A DNA stretch of 64,000 nucleotides from Rugamonas aquatica (GTDB lineage: Bacteria; Pseudomonadota; Gammaproteobacteria; Burkholderiales; Burkholderiaceae_D): the NCBI RefSeq assembly GCF_009380215.1, contig NZ_WHUG01000003.1, positions 1 through 64,000 of the forward strand. The letters run 5' to 3'. The stretch's first letter is position 1. Each line of letters begins with the position of its first letter. The notes beneath the pieces are model-generated. The model was given only the letters and a program-made list of their open reading frames with translations, did not search any database and was not told where the DNA came from. Made by a program: the position numbers and the translations under genes. Below are positions 8,922 to 17,852 of the stretch, piece after piece.

Positions 8922-10739
8922 TTACTGCACCGCGGTGACGCGGGTCTGCTTCAGCTTCTCGGCGCCGACCCAGTCCTTGATGTGCGATTCCAGCACATCC
9001 ATCGGCAACGCGCCCGCGCCCAGCACCTGGTCGTGGAAGCTGCGGATGTCGAAGCCGCTGCCCAGCTCCTTGCGGGCGTAGTCGCGCAGCTCAAGGATCT
9101 TCAGCTGGCCGATCTTGTAGCCCAGCGCCTGGCCCGGCCACACGATGTAGCGGTCGGTCTCGCTCTGCACTTCCACTTCCTCGATGCCCGAGTGGTCGTG
9201 GAAGAAGTCCACCACCTGCTGGCGGCTCCACTTCTTGTAGTGCAGGCCGGTGTCCACCACCAGGCGGATCGCGCGCAGCATCTCGTCCTGCAGGTGGCCG
9301 TAGTAGCTGTACGGGTCTTTGTAGAAGCCCAGCTCCTCGCCCAGACGCTCCGAATACAGCGCCCAGCCTTCGGCATACGCCGTGTAGTTGCCCTGCTGGC
9401 GGAAGGTCGGCAAGCCTTCGATCTCCTGCGCGATGGTCAGCTGCATGTGGTGGCCCGGCACGCCTTCGTGCAGCGCGGTGGTCTCGATGTCGATGGTCGA
9501 GCGGTGCGCGAAATCGCCGGTGTTGACCATCACGCGGCCCGGACGCTTGCCGTCCGGCGAACCGGTCATGTAGGCCGCGGCCGACGCGCCCTTCTCGCGG
9601 AATTCCTCGACCGGCTTGATTTCCACTTTACCCTTGGGCAGCACGCCGAACTGCTGCGACAGCTGGGTGTACATCTGGTCCGTATATTTCTGGTACAGGT
9701 CGATGATTTCCTGGCGCGATTTCGGATGCAGCTCCGGCTTGGCGGCCACCGCCTTGTTGAAGCTCTTCAGATCCTTGTAGCCCAGCTTTTGCGCCGTCGC
9801 CAGCATCTGCGATTCGATGCGCCTGACTTCGGACAGGCCCAGCTGATGGATCTCTTCCGGCGACATCTCGGTGGTGGTCGAGGACTTGGCCTTGTACGAG
9901 TAGCGCGCCACGCCGTCCGGCAGCGACCACATGCCGACGTCCTTGCGGCCGTATGGCGCGTACCTGGTCTTGGTGTAGACGGCCAGCTTCCTGTAGGCCG
10001 GGATCACGTCCTTCTGCACCGCCGCCAGCACTTCCTTGCTCAGGCGCGCCTTGTCGGCGTCCGAAAACTCTTTCGGGAATTTTTTCAGCGGCTCGGCGAA
10101 CGGCGAGTCGGCCGGCTTCATGGCCGCCACGTCCTCGCACTGCTTGACGATTTTCGGGATCAGGAATTTCGGCGGCATCAGCTTGTCCTGCACGCCTTTT
10201 TCCATCTGCACGCGGGTCTCGTCGAACAGCTTGGGCAGCGTGTGCAGGCGGGCGATGTAGTCCTCGTAATCCTTGACGGTGTCGAACGGCAGCGCCGACA
10301 CCAGCTGCGGCGCATCGATGTGGATGCCGGAGTTTTGCGCCAGCGGCATCTCCCAATCCTTGAAGCGGCCGCCTTCCACGCTCTGGCGCAGCTGGCGCAC
10401 CATCAGTTCGCGGTTCAGCTGTTCCTGCAGCGGGAAGCCGGCGGTGTCCACCGCTTCGAAGCGCTTGAGGAAGTCGGCCGTGACTTTCAGGTCGGCCTCG
10501 ATGCCGGCCTGCGAGAAGTCGGACCATTTGTCGTTGTAGCGCTTGTCGCCCAGCAGCGACGCCCATTCCGGGCTGGAGCGCATGGTGTATTCCCACTGTT
10601 CCTTGATCAGGCTGTTCAACGCTTCGCGGCGGGCGGCCAGGTCGGGCGCGGCGCCGCCGGACTGGGCGTGGGCGCCGCCCAGGATCAGGGAAAACAACAG
10701 GGCGCTGGCGACGCCGATACGGGTGGTTGCGGTTGTCAT
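8922..10739 (-). CDS. DUF885 family secreted metallopeptidase-like protein
   Basis: A 605-residue protein with a signal peptide (TTRIGVASALLFSLILGGAHA). The DUF885 domain occupies nearly the whole mature chain. The metal-binding helix IETTALHEGVPGHHMQLTIA (HExxxHH type) lies near residue 425, followed by YAEGWALYSERLGEELG, which supplies the downstream Glu. This arrangement is like M32/M3-type zinc peptidases. The family has few characterised members, so peptidase activity is inferred from the motif. Length is typical. The gene is monocistronic; the start lacks a strong Shine-Dalgarno sequence (AGG at -11). Confidence 0.85.
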   Translation of the reverse strand: MTTATTRIGVASALLFSLILGGAHAQSGGAAPDLAARREALNSLIKEQWEYTMRSSPEWASLLGDKRYNDKWSDFSQAGIEADLKVTADFLKRFEAVDTAGFPLQEQLNRELMVRQLRQSVEGGRFKDWEMPLAQNSGIHIDAPQLVSALPFDTVKDYEDYIARLHTLPKLFDETRVQMEKGVQDKLMPPKFLIPKIVKQCEDVAAMKPADSPFAEPLKKFPKEFSDADKARLSKEVLAAVQKDVIPAYRKLAVYTKTRYAPYGRKDVGMWSLPDGVARYSYKAKSSTTTEMSPEEIHQLGLSEVRRIESQMLATAQKLGYKDLKSFNKAVAAKPELHPKSRQEIIDLYQKYTDQMYTQLSQQFGVLPKGKVEIKPVEEFREKGASAAAYMTGSPDGKRPGRVMVNTGDFAHRSTIDIETTALHEGVPGHHMQLTIAQEIEGLPTFRQQGNYTAYAEGWALYSERLGEELGFYKDPYSYYGHLQDEMLRAIRLVVDTGLHYKKWSRQQVVDFFHDHSGIEEVEVQSETDRYIVWPGQALGYKIGQLKILELRDYARKELGSGFDIRSFHDQVLGAGALPMDVLESHIKDWVGAEKLKQTRVTAVQ

Positions 10740-10864
10740 GTTCTAGGCCTATCAGGAAAAAATGGTGAGCATGCACTGTAGGCCGGCGCCCGCCCCGGCG
10801 CGCGCGAATTGCGCTGGAATGTTGAAACAAGGGCATGAAATGCATTTTCCAGCGACGGACGAAA

Positions 10865-11485
10865 TCAGTGCTCCAGCAAATCTCCGGCGGCGTGGAACAC
10901 CCGGCTGGGGTTTTCCGCCATCAGCGCATCGAGCGTGTTGAAGCCCCAGGCCACGGCGCCGAAATCCACGCCGGCTTCGGCCGAGACCCTGGCGTCGCGG
11001 ATTTCGTCGCCGACCAGCAGCGTGTGCTCGCGCGCGACGCCGGTGGCGGCCAGCACCTTGCGTATCTTCGGCAGCTTGCCGAACAGCGAGGCGCCGCATT
11101 CGACATGGCTGAACAGGCCGGCCAGCTCCGGGCCCAGCACGTTAACCACATTGCTGCGCGAGTTGGAGCTGACCACGGCCAGGATCGCGCCGCGCGCCTT
11201 GAGCGCATGCAGCACCTCGGCCATGCCGTCGAACAGCCGGATGCGGCCGACGCTGCGCCCCATGGTCGCGCGCATGAAGGTGGCGATGGCCGGCACCTTC
11301 CACAACGGGATCTGGTGCACCGCCATGATCTGCCGCGCGTCGAGCCGGCGCAGCGCCTGCGTGCGGCTGCGGTCCATGCGGCGGAAGCCGTATTTGTCGG
11401 CGGCCTGGTCGAACACGTCGGCGAACACCGGCAGGGTGTCGGCCAGCGTGCCGTCGAAATCGAAGATGATCAGTTTGCGGTTCAA
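10865..11485 (-). CDS. HAD-family hydrolase (phosphoglycolate phosphatase-like)
   Basis: A 206-residue haloacid-dehalogenase-superfamily phosphatase. Motif I is IIFDFDGTLAD (nucleophile Asp9, acid/base Asp11), motif II LAVVSSNS, motif III Lys in FGKLPKIRKV, and motif IV VGDEIRDARVSAEAG. A helical cap lies between motifs I and II. I place the start at a TTG because GAGGA lies 5 nt before it and motif I then begins at residue 6; longer GTG-initiated frames add an unnatural N-terminus. It begins 7 nt after the stop of a 37-residue membrane protein gene, and its Shine-Dalgarno overlaps that stop, so the two are coupled and probably share the upstream TetR-type operator. The substrate is unknown. 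Confidence 0.82.
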   Translation of the reverse strand: MNRKLIIFDFDGTLADTLPVFADVFDQAADKYGFRRMDRSRTQALRRLDARQIMAVHQIPLWKVPAIATFMRATMGRSVGRIRLFDGMAEVLHALKARGAILAVVSSNSRSNVVNVLGPELAGLFSHVECGASLFGKLPKIRKVLAATGVAREHTLLVGDEIRDARVSAEAGVDFGAVAWGFNTLDALMAENPSRVFHAAGDLLEH

Positions 11486-11492
11486 GCGGTCC

Positions 11493-11606
11493 TCAGAACA
11501 GTACGAAATCCTCGTTGCAGCTGGGTAGCGCACGCAGCACGCACCACAGCGGGCTGCGGTAGGCGAAGTATAGTCCGATCGGGATCAGCATCAGCAAGGC
11601 GGCCAT
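11493..11606 (-). CDS. 37-residue membrane microprotein
   Basis: A small gene reading MAALLMLIPIGLYFAYRSPL followed by WCVLRALPSCNEDFVLF. It has one transmembrane segment and then a short tail with two Cys. AAGGAAC sits 7 nt before the ATG, and a perfect 20-bp palindrome lies just upstream of that. The stop overlaps the ribosome site of the HAD hydrolase gene, so the two form an operon. A strong Shine-Dalgarno, a dedicated operator and tight coupling argue that it is real despite its size. The function is unknown; a small regulator of a membrane protein is one possibility. Confidence 0.6.
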   Translation of the reverse strand: MAALLMLIPIGLYFAYRSPLWCVLRALPSCNEDFVLF

Positions 11607-11616
11607 CGTAGTTCCT

Positions 11617-11636
11617 TTTCGCACATGTGTGCGAAA
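11617..11636. promoter_or_regulatory. TetR-type operator, copy 1 (perfect 20-bp palindrome)
   Basis: TTTCGCACATGTGTGCGAAA is a perfect palindrome 11 nt upstream of the microprotein ATG and just downstream of the TetR gene. Sixteen of its 20 positions match the palindrome in front of the TetR gene, so both are likely bound by that regulator. Confidence 0.75.
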
Positions 11637-11674
11637 CTGGTTGAAAGAAAACCGCAGGCGGGCTGCGGCCGGGT

Positions 11675-12292
11675 TTATTCCATGTCGTTGAAGCTTTTGT
11701 AGGTCGAGATCAGCCGGCTGAAGGCGCGCTGCATGTGGCGCCTGGCCTGCCCGTCGCGCAGGAAACGGGTGTCGTGCATCAGGCCCACGATCAGGCTGTA
11801 GATTTCGTAGACCAGTTGGCCGGCGTCGGTGTCGGGCCGCAGGTGGCCCAGCTCCATGGCTTGCAGGATGGTCTTGCGCAGCGATGCGCGCCAGGCCATC
11901 ACGCCCTGCTGCAAACGGTCGCGCAGCGGGCCGGCCTGGTCGTCGAACTCGAAGGCGCCGGCGCTGTACAGGCAGGCGTTGTTCAAGCCTTCGTTGCAGG
12001 CGCGCCGCGACCAGGCGCTGACCATGGCCATCAGGCGCGGCAAGCCCTTGGGCTGCTGCAATGAGGGCAGGAAGATGTCCTGCGAAAAGCGGCGGTCGTA
12101 CTCGTCCAGCACGGCGGCCTGCAAGGTCTCCAGCGAGCCGACGCGGGAAAACACGCCGCTCTTGCTGATGCCGGTGCGCTTGGCCAGTTCGCCCAGCGAC
12201 AGCTTGCCGATGCCATCGGCCGCCGCCATGTCCAGCGCGGCGTCGATGATGGTGGCGAAAGTCGCTTCGCTCTTTGCGGTCAGGGTGTCCAT
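11675..12292 (-). CDS. TetR/AcrR-family transcriptional regulator
   Basis: A 205-residue TetR-family regulator. The N-terminal DNA-binding domain carries ATIIDAALDMAAADGIGKLS and the HTH LGELAKRTGISKSGVFSRVGS (about residues 34-55). An all-helical ligand-binding domain follows, including a conserved-looking ACLYSAGAFEFDDQAGP segment as in TetR_C (YxxF-type) proteins. The gene starts 10 nt from a palindromic site (12302-12321) and ends shortly before a near-identical one (11617-11636), so it probably represses itself and the microprotein/HAD operon downstream. The inducer is unknown. Confidence 0.9.
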   Translation of the reverse strand: MDTLTAKSEATFATIIDAALDMAAADGIGKLSLGELAKRTGISKSGVFSRVGSLETLQAAVLDEYDRRFSQDIFLPSLQQPKGLPRLMAMVSAWSRRACNEGLNNACLYSAGAFEFDDQAGPLRDRLQQGVMAWRASLRKTILQAMELGHLRPDTDAGQLVYEIYSLIVGLMHDTRFLRDGQARRHMQRAFSRLISTYKSFNDME

Positions 12293-12301
12293 GCATCGAA
12301 C

Positions 12302-12321
12302 TTTAGCACACCCGTGCGAAA
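12302..12321. promoter_or_regulatory. TetR-type operator, copy 2
   Basis: TTTAGCACACCCGTGCGAAA lies 10 nt upstream of the TetR gene start and matches the perfect palindrome at 11617-11636 in 16 of 20 positions. The half-site GCAC..GTGCGAAA is kept, consistent with autoregulation. Confidence 0.7.
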
Positions 12322-12330
12322 TAGCCAGCG

Positions 12331-13581
12331 TTATTTTTCCTTCTTGCCGTCCAGCGTGGCGATGGTGGCGGTGCTGGCCGGGCGTTCCCGCTGCAGGCGC
12401 CCGGCGACCCGCTCGGCCTGGCCGAAAGTGCGCAGCATGTTTTCGCCGGCCAGCTTCTTCAGGTCGGCGTCGCTCCAGCCACGGCGTATCAGTTCGGCGA
12501 ACAGTGCGGGATATTTGGACACGTCTTCCAGCCCGACCGGCGTGGTGCCGCCATAGAAATCGCTGGCGATGCCGACGTGGTCGTGGCCGGCTGTCCTGGC
12601 CACGTAATCGATATGGTCGGCCACATCCTTGAGCGTGGCCTTGGGTGACGGGCCATGTTCCCTGATGTAGGCCTCTTCTATGCGCTTGAGCTCGGCTTCG
12701 CCGGCGATGCCCTTGCTCAGTTTCTCCAGCCCGGCGTCCCAGGCCATGGCGTCGCGGTTGACGAATGGCGGCACGAAAGTGACCATCGCCACGCCGCCGT
12801 TGGCGGCCATGCGCTTGAGGATGGCGTCCGGCACGTTGCGCGGGTGGGGGACCAGCGCGTAGGCCGAGCTGTGCGAAAAAATCACCGGCGCGGCGCTGGT
12901 GTCGAGCACATCGCGCATGACGTCGGGCGACACGTGGCTGATGTCGACCATCATGCCGAGCCGGTTCATTTCACGCACCACTTCCTTGCCGAACGGAGTC
13001 AGGCCATGGTGGCGCGGTTCGTCCAGCGCGGCGTCGACCCAGTCCAGCGTGACGTTGTGGGTCAGCGTCAGGTAGCGCGCGCCGAGGCTGTAGTAGATGC
13101 GCAGGGCGCCCAGCGAATTCTCCAGCACGTGGCCGCCCTCCATGCCCAGCAGCGACGCCAGCTTGCCCCGGGCGGCGATGCGGCGCACGTCGGCCACCGA
13201 CAGCGCCAGCTCCATCGCCTCCGGATATCTGGCGATCATGCGGCGGGCGATGTCGAACTGTTCCAGCTGCACTTTGGCATAGCCCTCCTTCGTCTCGCCC
13301 GGTACGTAGATCGACCAGAACTGCGCGCGCAGCTGGCCTTGCCTGAGCCGCGCCACATCGGTTTCGCCGCTGGTGGTCTTGCGCAGGTCGTAGGCGTCGA
13401 CATCCATCGGCGCCTGCGGGTCTTCGCGTATGGTCCACGGCAGGTCGTTGTGGCCGTCCAGCAGGATGGTGGTTTTCAGCAGCGCCCGCGCGTGCCGCAG
13501 CGCGGCATCGTCGACGGCGCTGGCGGTGGCGCTGGCAAAAGGCAGGATCAGGAACAGCAGCAGGGCTGGCAGACGCGACAT
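12331..13581 (-). CDS. Membrane dipeptidase (peptidase M19)
   Basis: A 416-residue renal-dipeptidase-like zinc enzyme of family M19. It has an N-terminal signal peptide (LPALLLFLILPFASATASA), first metal ligands in LLDGHNDLPW, the bridging Glu in LLGMEGGHVL, then VDISHVSPDVM and the His in FSHSSAYALVPHPRNVPD, and a downstream metal/substrate Asp in GIASDFYGG. All the key residues are present. It should cleave dipeptides, possibly including D-amino-acid-containing ones, in the periplasm. The stop lies inside the region that holds the operator of the TetR gene downstream, but no regulatory link between the two is evident. Confidence 0.92.
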   Translation of the reverse strand: MSRLPALLLFLILPFASATASAVDDAALRHARALLKTTILLDGHNDLPWTIREDPQAPMDVDAYDLRKTTSGETDVARLRQGQLRAQFWSIYVPGETKEGYAKVQLEQFDIARRMIARYPEAMELALSVADVRRIAARGKLASLLGMEGGHVLENSLGALRIYYSLGARYLTLTHNVTLDWVDAALDEPRHHGLTPFGKEVVREMNRLGMMVDISHVSPDVMRDVLDTSAAPVIFSHSSAYALVPHPRNVPDAILKRMAANGGVAMVTFVPPFVNRDAMAWDAGLEKLSKGIAGEAELKRIEEAYIREHGPSPKATLKDVADHIDYVARTAGHDHVGIASDFYGGTTPVGLEDVSKYPALFAELIRRGWSDADLKKLAGENMLRTFGQAERVAGRLQRERPASTATIATLDGKKEK

Positions 13582-13640
13582 GAATATCCGATCAGGAGGA
13601 GAGGTCGGCCGATACTAGCATGCTGGTCCGGCGCGCAAAA

Positions 13641-13678
13641 AAAACGGCGCGCATGGGATCACCCACGCGCGCCGCTTT
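13641..13678 (-). terminator. Rho-independent terminator of pckG
   Basis: CGGCGCGC and GCGCGCCG pair, with an inner TGGG/CCCA extension and a T tract on the minus strand (AAAAAAAA on plus). It lies about 20 nt beyond the pckG stop and before the dipeptidase start. Confidence 0.85.
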
Positions 13679-13697
13679 CGGTCTCCTCCAGGCCGGC

Positions 13698-15566
13698 TTA
13701 TCGTGCCAGGCGCTTCTCCAACTCAGCCTTGACGGCGGTCAGTTCGGTAGGCAGATGGTAGGCCAGCTTGGCGAACAGTTCATCGTGCAGTTTCAGCTCT
13801 TCGCGCCAGGCGTCCTTGTCGATCGAGGTGATCGTTTCGAACTCTTCCGGCGAAAACGGGATGCCGTCCCACTTCAGGTCGCCGAAGCGCGGGGTGGTGC
13901 CGAAGATGTTCTCGACGCCGCCGGCCGTGCCTTCGATGCGTTCCAGCATCCACTTCAGCACGCGCATATTGTCGCCGAAGCCAGGCCAGACGAAGTGGCC
14001 CTGCTCGTCGGTGCGGAACCAGTTGACGCAGTAGATCTTCGGCAGCGTGGCGGCGTTGACCTTGCCCAGCTTCTCGCCCAGGTTCAGCCAGTGCTGGAAG
14101 TAGTCGCTCATGTTGTAGCCGATGAAAGGCAGCATCGCGAACGGATCGCGGCGCACGATGCCCATCTGGCCGGCAGCGGCGGCGGTGGTTTCCGAACCCA
14201 TGGTCGCGGCCATGTAGACGCCTTCCACCCAGTTGCGCGCTTCAGTGACCAGCGGCACGGTGGTCGAACGGCGGCCGCCGAAGATGAAGGCCGAGATCGG
14301 CACGCCGGCTGGATCGTCCCAGGCCGGATCGATCACCGGGTTCTGGGTCGCGGCCACGGTGAAGCGGGCGTTCGGGTGGGCGGCCTTGGTGCCGGAGGCC
14401 GGCGTCCAGTCCTTGCCCTGCCAGTCGATCAGGTGCGCAGGCGCTTCCTTGGTCAAGCCTTCCCACCAGATGTCGCCATCGTCGGTCAGCGCGACGTTGG
14501 TGAAGATGGTGTCCGAACCCAGCGACGCCATGCAGTTCGAGTTGGTGCGGGTGTTGGTGCCCGGCGCCACGCCGAAGTAGCCGGCTTCCGGATTGATCGC
14601 ATACAGGCGGCCGTCGGCGCCCGGCTTGATCCAGGCGATGTCGTCGCCGATGGTGGTGACTTTCCAGCCGTCGAAGCTCGCCGGCGGGATCAGCATGGCG
14701 AAGTTGGTCTTGCCGCAGGCCGAAGGGAAGGCCGCCGCGACGTAGTGCTTCTTGCCCTCTGGCGATTCGACGCCCAGGATCAGCATGTGTTCAGCCAGCC
14801 AGCCGGTGCCGCCAGCCTGGGCATCTTGATGGCCCATGTTGGAAGCGATGCGCAGCGCGAAGCACTTCTTGCCCAGCAGCGCGTTGCCGCCGTAGCCCGA
14901 ACCGTAGGACCAGATTTCGCGGGTCTCAGGGAAGTGCACGATGTATTTGGTGGCGTTGCACGGCCAGGCCACATCCTGCTGGCCGGCGGCCAGCGGTGCG
15001 CCGACGGTGTGCACGCATGGCACGAACTCGCCATCGGTGCCCAGCACGTCGTACACGGCCTTGCCCATGCGGGTCATGATGCGCATGTTGACGGCCACGT
15101 ATGGCGAGTCCGACAGTTCCACGCCGATGTGGGCGATCGGCGAACCCAGCGGGCCCATCGAGAACGGCACCACGTACATCGTGCGGCCGGCCATGCAGCC
15201 GTCGAACAGCGGGTTCAGCGTGGCGCGCATTTCCGACGGCGCCATCCAGTTGTTGGTCGGGCCGGCTTCTTCCTTGGTGTTGGAGCAGATGAAGGTGCGG
15301 TCTTCGACGCGCGCGACGTCGGTCGGATCGGAGCAGGCGAGGTAGGAGTTCGGACGCAGTTCCTGGTTCAGCTTTTTCATGGTGCCGGCGGCAACCATTT
15401 CGCCGCACAGGCGGTCGTACTCTTCCTGGGAACCGTCGCACCAGTAAATGCGCGCCGGCTTGGTCAGGGCCGCGATTTCCGCTACCCAGTTGATCAACTT
15501 TTGCTGCTTGATGTAAGCTGGGACGTTGAGCAGTGCTGCAACGCCACCCATGACGGGTTGATTCAT
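13698..15566 (-). CDS. pckG: Phosphoenolpyruvate carboxykinase (GTP)
   Basis: A 622-residue GTP-dependent PEP carboxykinase, converting oxaloacetate and GTP to PEP, CO2 and GDP in gluconeogenesis. Visible motifs include the P-loop [13 protein letters not shown], the [10 protein letters not shown] metal/nucleotide segment, the PEP-binding [15 protein letters not shown] (with the reactive Cys) and [12 protein letters not shown]. The length is that of the GTP-type, not the ATP-type, enzyme. The start is the ATG preceded by a perfect GGAGGT at 15572-15577; an upstream frame ([12 protein letters not shown]) is spurious. It is followed by a strong terminator. Confidence 0.97.
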   Translation of the reverse strand: MNQPVMGGVAALLNVPAYIKQQKLINWVAEIAALTKPARIYWCDGSQEEYDRLCGEMVAAGTMKKLNQELRPNSYLACSDPTDVARVEDRTFICSNTKEEAGPTNNWMAPSEMRATLNPLFDGCMAGRTMYVVPFSMGPLGSPIAHIGVELSDSPYVAVNMRIMTRMGKAVYDVLGTDGEFVPCVHTVGAPLAAGQQDVAWPCNATKYIVHFPETREIWSYGSGYGGNALLGKKCFALRIASNMGHQDAQAGGTGWLAEHMLILGVESPEGKKHYVAAAFPSACGKTNFAMLIPPASFDGWKVTTIGDDIAWIKPGADGRLYAINPEAGYFGVAPGTNTRTNSNCMASLGSDTIFTNVALTDDGDIWWEGLTKEAPAHLIDWQGKDWTPASGTKAAHPNARFTVAATQNPVIDPAWDDPAGVPISAFIFGGRRSTTVPLVTEARNWVEGVYMAATMGSETTAAAAGQMGIVRRDPFAMLPFIGYNMSDYFQHWLNLGEKLGKVNAATLPKIYCVNWFRTDEQGHFVWPGFGDNMRVLKWMLERIEGTAGGVENIFGTTPRFGDLKWDGIPFSPEEFETITSIDKDAWREELKLHDELFAKLAYHLPTELTAVKAELEKRLAR

Positions 15567-15853
15567 ACTACCTCCAATGCTAATTAAAATTCTGCTCTGC
15601 ATGCGGCAGGATCGTCGTCAGCTTTTGGCTTGCGCTCAGATGCCCATTCGAAATGGGTCGGCGGTATCACGGCGGTCTTGCGCGGCCCGGATTCATGATC
15701 GACAGGCCTGTTTTTTGAGGCGATTGTACACCCGTCAATAGCTGTTCCAGTCAAAAATGTAGGAGAATTAGTTGAGTAAAGTAGTAAGCTATTCAGGTTC
15801 TTTTGCAAGCCGTTATTTCCCTACGAAATTCCTCATAAAATCGGTTATCTTCC

Positions 15854-16861
15854 ATGAAAATTGCGATTCTCGACGATTATCAGAATGCCACGACCACACT
15901 CGCCTGCTTAGCTTTATTGCGCGGACACGACGTTAAAGTGTTCAACAATTCGACGCGGGGGCTGGGCCAGCTGGCGATCCGGCTGGCGCCTTTCGACGCC
16001 CTGGTGCTGATCCGCGAACGCACCGCGCTGAACCGGGCGCTGCTGTCCAAGCTGCCCAATCTGAAGCTGATTTCGCAGACCGGCAAGCTTGCCGGCCACG
16101 TCGATGTCGACGCCGCGACCGAGCTGGGCATCGCGATCGCCGAGGGCGTCGGCTCGCCGACCGCGCCGGCCGAGCTGACCTGGGCGCTGATCATGGCGGC
16201 GGCGCGCAAGATCGTGCCCTACGCGTCCAACCTGAAGGATGGCTTGTGGCAGACCGCGTCCATCAATCCGCAATTGAACGGGCTGGGCGTGGTGCTCAAG
16301 GGGCGCACGCTGGGCATCTGGGGTTACGGCAAGATCGGCCAGATCGTCGCCGGCTACGGCCGCGCCTTCGGCATGCAGGTGGTGGTGTGGGGCAGCCAGT
16401 CCAGCCGCGACAAGGCGGTGGCCGACGGCCATGCGGCGGCGGCATCGCGCGAGGCACTGTTCGAGCAATCAGATGTGCTGAGCCTGCACCTGCGGCTGCA
16501 TCCGGACACGCGCGGCATCGTCAGCGCCGACGACCTGGCGCGCATGAAGCCAAGCGCGCTGTTCGTCAACACCAGCCGCGCCGAGCTGGTGCAGCCCGGC
16601 GCGCTGGAACAGGCGCTGCCGCAAGGCCGGCCCGGCTACGCGGCGCTGGACGTGTTCGAATCCGAACCGCTGGCGGCCGACAATCCGCTGCTGCGCATGC
16701 CGACCGTGCTGGCCACGCCGCACCTCGGCTATGTGGAGCAGGATAGCTACGAGCTGTATTTCCGCCACGCGTTCCAGAACATCGTCGATTTCGCCGCGGG
16801 CGGCTGCGACAAGATCAACAACCCGGGCTATGTCCGTCATTCCCCCCACCGGGGGAAATGA
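15854..16861 (+). CDS. D-2-hydroxyacid dehydrogenase (3-phosphoglycerate dehydrogenase-like)
   Basis: A 335-residue NAD-dependent dehydrogenase of the D-isomer 2-hydroxyacid family. The catalytic domain flanks a Rossmann domain with LGIWGYGKIGQ (G-x-G-x-x-G) near residue 152. Catalytic residues are visible as Arg in NTSRAELV, Glu in VFESEPL and His in ATPHLGYVEQ. The substrate is uncertain; members act on glycerate, lactate, phosphoglycerate and similar compounds. The last ten or so residues (YVRHSPHRGK) and the stop codon are encoded by a REP-type repeat that has run into the 3' end, so the natural C-terminus probably ended near NNPGYV. Confidence 0.88.
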   Translation: MKIAILDDYQNATTTLACLALLRGHDVKVFNNSTRGLGQLAIRLAPFDALVLIRERTALNRALLSKLPNLKLISQTGKLAGHVDVDAATELGIAIAEGVGSPTAPAELTWALIMAAARKIVPYASNLKDGLWQTASINPQLNGLGVVLKGRTLGIWGYGKIGQIVAGYGRAFGMQVVVWGSQSSRDKAVADGHAAAASREALFEQSDVLSLHLRLHPDTRGIVSADDLARMKPSALFVNTSRAELVQPGALEQALPQGRPGYAALDVFESEPLAADNPLLRMPTVLATPHLGYVEQDSYELYFRHAFQNIVDFAAGGCDKINNPGYVRHSPHRGK

Positions 16862-16937
16862 CTTCCCGCGAAAGCGGGAATCCATAGGACGCTAGCCGGC
16901 CCGCTCAGCATGGATTCCCGCTTTTGCGGGAATGACC
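16834..16937. repeat. REP-type palindromic repeat pair
   Basis: Three stem-loops in tandem: one with a CCCC/GGGG stem (16835-16862), TTCCCGC-GAAA-GCGGGAA (16863-16880) and ATTCCCGC-TTTT-GCGGGAAT (about 16913-16932). The second and third are inverted copies of each other, with GGGAATCCAT facing ATGGATTCCC. This is the common interspersed repeat of many betaproteobacteria (read in proteins as HSRxSGNP). It sits between convergent genes, where it could also end transcription, and it encodes the C-terminus of the dehydrogenase. Confidence 0.85.
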
Positions 16938-16945
16938 TGCCGGCG

Positions 16946-17713
16946 CTAATCCGCCTGCTCGGGGATTTCCGGCAGGCCGGTCAGGTTGATGCGCGGCGCG
17001 GGCATGGCGTGCACCTTGCTCCACAAGCCGGCCCAGCCGGGCGGCCAGGCGATGTCCGGCCCGGCGTACGGCGGCAGCGAGGCGCGCACCGGCACCACCG
17101 GCACCGGCGGCATGTCGACCAGCGGGCCGCCGTCCGGACGCTGCATGTCCAGGCTGTACATATACCCGGGCAGCAGGGCGTCGCACACGCCGGCGAACCA
17201 GGCCGTGTGGTCTTCGTCGCGCCCCAGCGCCTGCGCCAACCCCTGCGGGTCGAAGCGCGCCAGCGCGTGGATCAGCTCCTCGGTGCTGGCGCCCGGCGTG
17301 TCGCCCCAGCCCATCACCGGATTGACGTTGTAGTCGGCGCCCGAGCCGTACCAGCCCTCGCGCCACGAGCGCTGCATCCAGTCGCGCCGGCCGGTGAACA
17401 GATGCCAGCGCCAGTGCAGGCCGGACGGCTTGGGCCAGGAATACAGGTAGAGCCGCTGATAGCCGGCCTGGTGCAGCGCGCGCACCACCGCCATCAGGCG
17501 CGCGTGCGGCATGCGGTCCGGTGGGGCGCGGCGGAACAGGATCGCTTCGCCGTCGGCGAACTGCACCTCGTCGATGGACAGGTTCAAGTCCAGCGTCCGC
17601 GCCTCGCTGCCGAAACGGGCCGAGATCCAGCCGGTCAGCAGATTGACCGACGTGATGACGCCGTAGCCGCGATGGCGGTGGAAAATGACGGTTCCGGGGG
17701 CGAGCGCTTTCAT
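16946..17713 (-). CDS. Hypothetical protein with CarD/Tudor-like N-terminus
   Basis: A 255-residue cytoplasmic protein. The first 45 residues (GTVIFHRHRGYGVITSVNLL followed by TGWISARFGSEARTLDL) look like a small SH3/Tudor-type barrel as in CarD- or RapA-related proteins. The rest is Trp-rich (HWRWHLFTGRRDWMQRSWREGW) and ends in a long Pro-rich tail (VDMPPVPVVPVRASLPP). I do not recognise the full family. It is a single gene, convergent with the dehydrogenase and divergent from the asparaginase. The tail after residue 190 may be a linker. No enzyme motif is apparent. Confidence 0.6.
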   Translation of the reverse strand: MKALAPGTVIFHRHRGYGVITSVNLLTGWISARFGSEARTLDLNLSIDEVQFADGEAILFRRAPPDRMPHARLMAVVRALHQAGYQRLYLYSWPKPSGLHWRWHLFTGRRDWMQRSWREGWYGSGADYNVNPVMGWGDTPGASTEELIHALARFDPQGLAQALGRDEDHTAWFAGVCDALLPGYMYSLDMQRPDGGPLVDMPPVPVVPVRASLPPYAGPDIAWPPGWAGLWSKVHAMPAPRINLTGLPEIPEQAD

Positions 17714-17820
17714 GGTATCGAAACGAACAAAGAAACCAGTGTAGCCATAGTATGCCCAAGTTTCCAGCCCGCCGACGGACTGTTTTCGCGTTCTTGGGCG
17801 GCTGCGGTTTGGGTTATGAT

Positions 17821-17839
17821 GCAGATCATTTTAATCTGC
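17821..17839. promoter_or_regulatory. Inverted repeat upstream of the asparaginase-domain gene
   Basis: GCAGAT and ATCTGC flank 7 AT-rich bases, 13 nt before the ATG at 17853. It may be an operator or a leader hairpin. The arms are short, so support is limited. Confidence 0.3.
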
Positions 17840-17852
17840 CTGAGCTTTCATC

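Noticed and set aside
8802..10781. Plus-strand frame opposite the DUF885 gene
   Set aside because: A shadow frame with no start signal and His/Arg/Leu-biased composition. The minus-strand gene has a signal peptide and metal-binding motif.
15584..15808. 74-codon frame upstream of pckG
   Set aside because: It lies in the promoter/leader region and has no ribosome site or motif.
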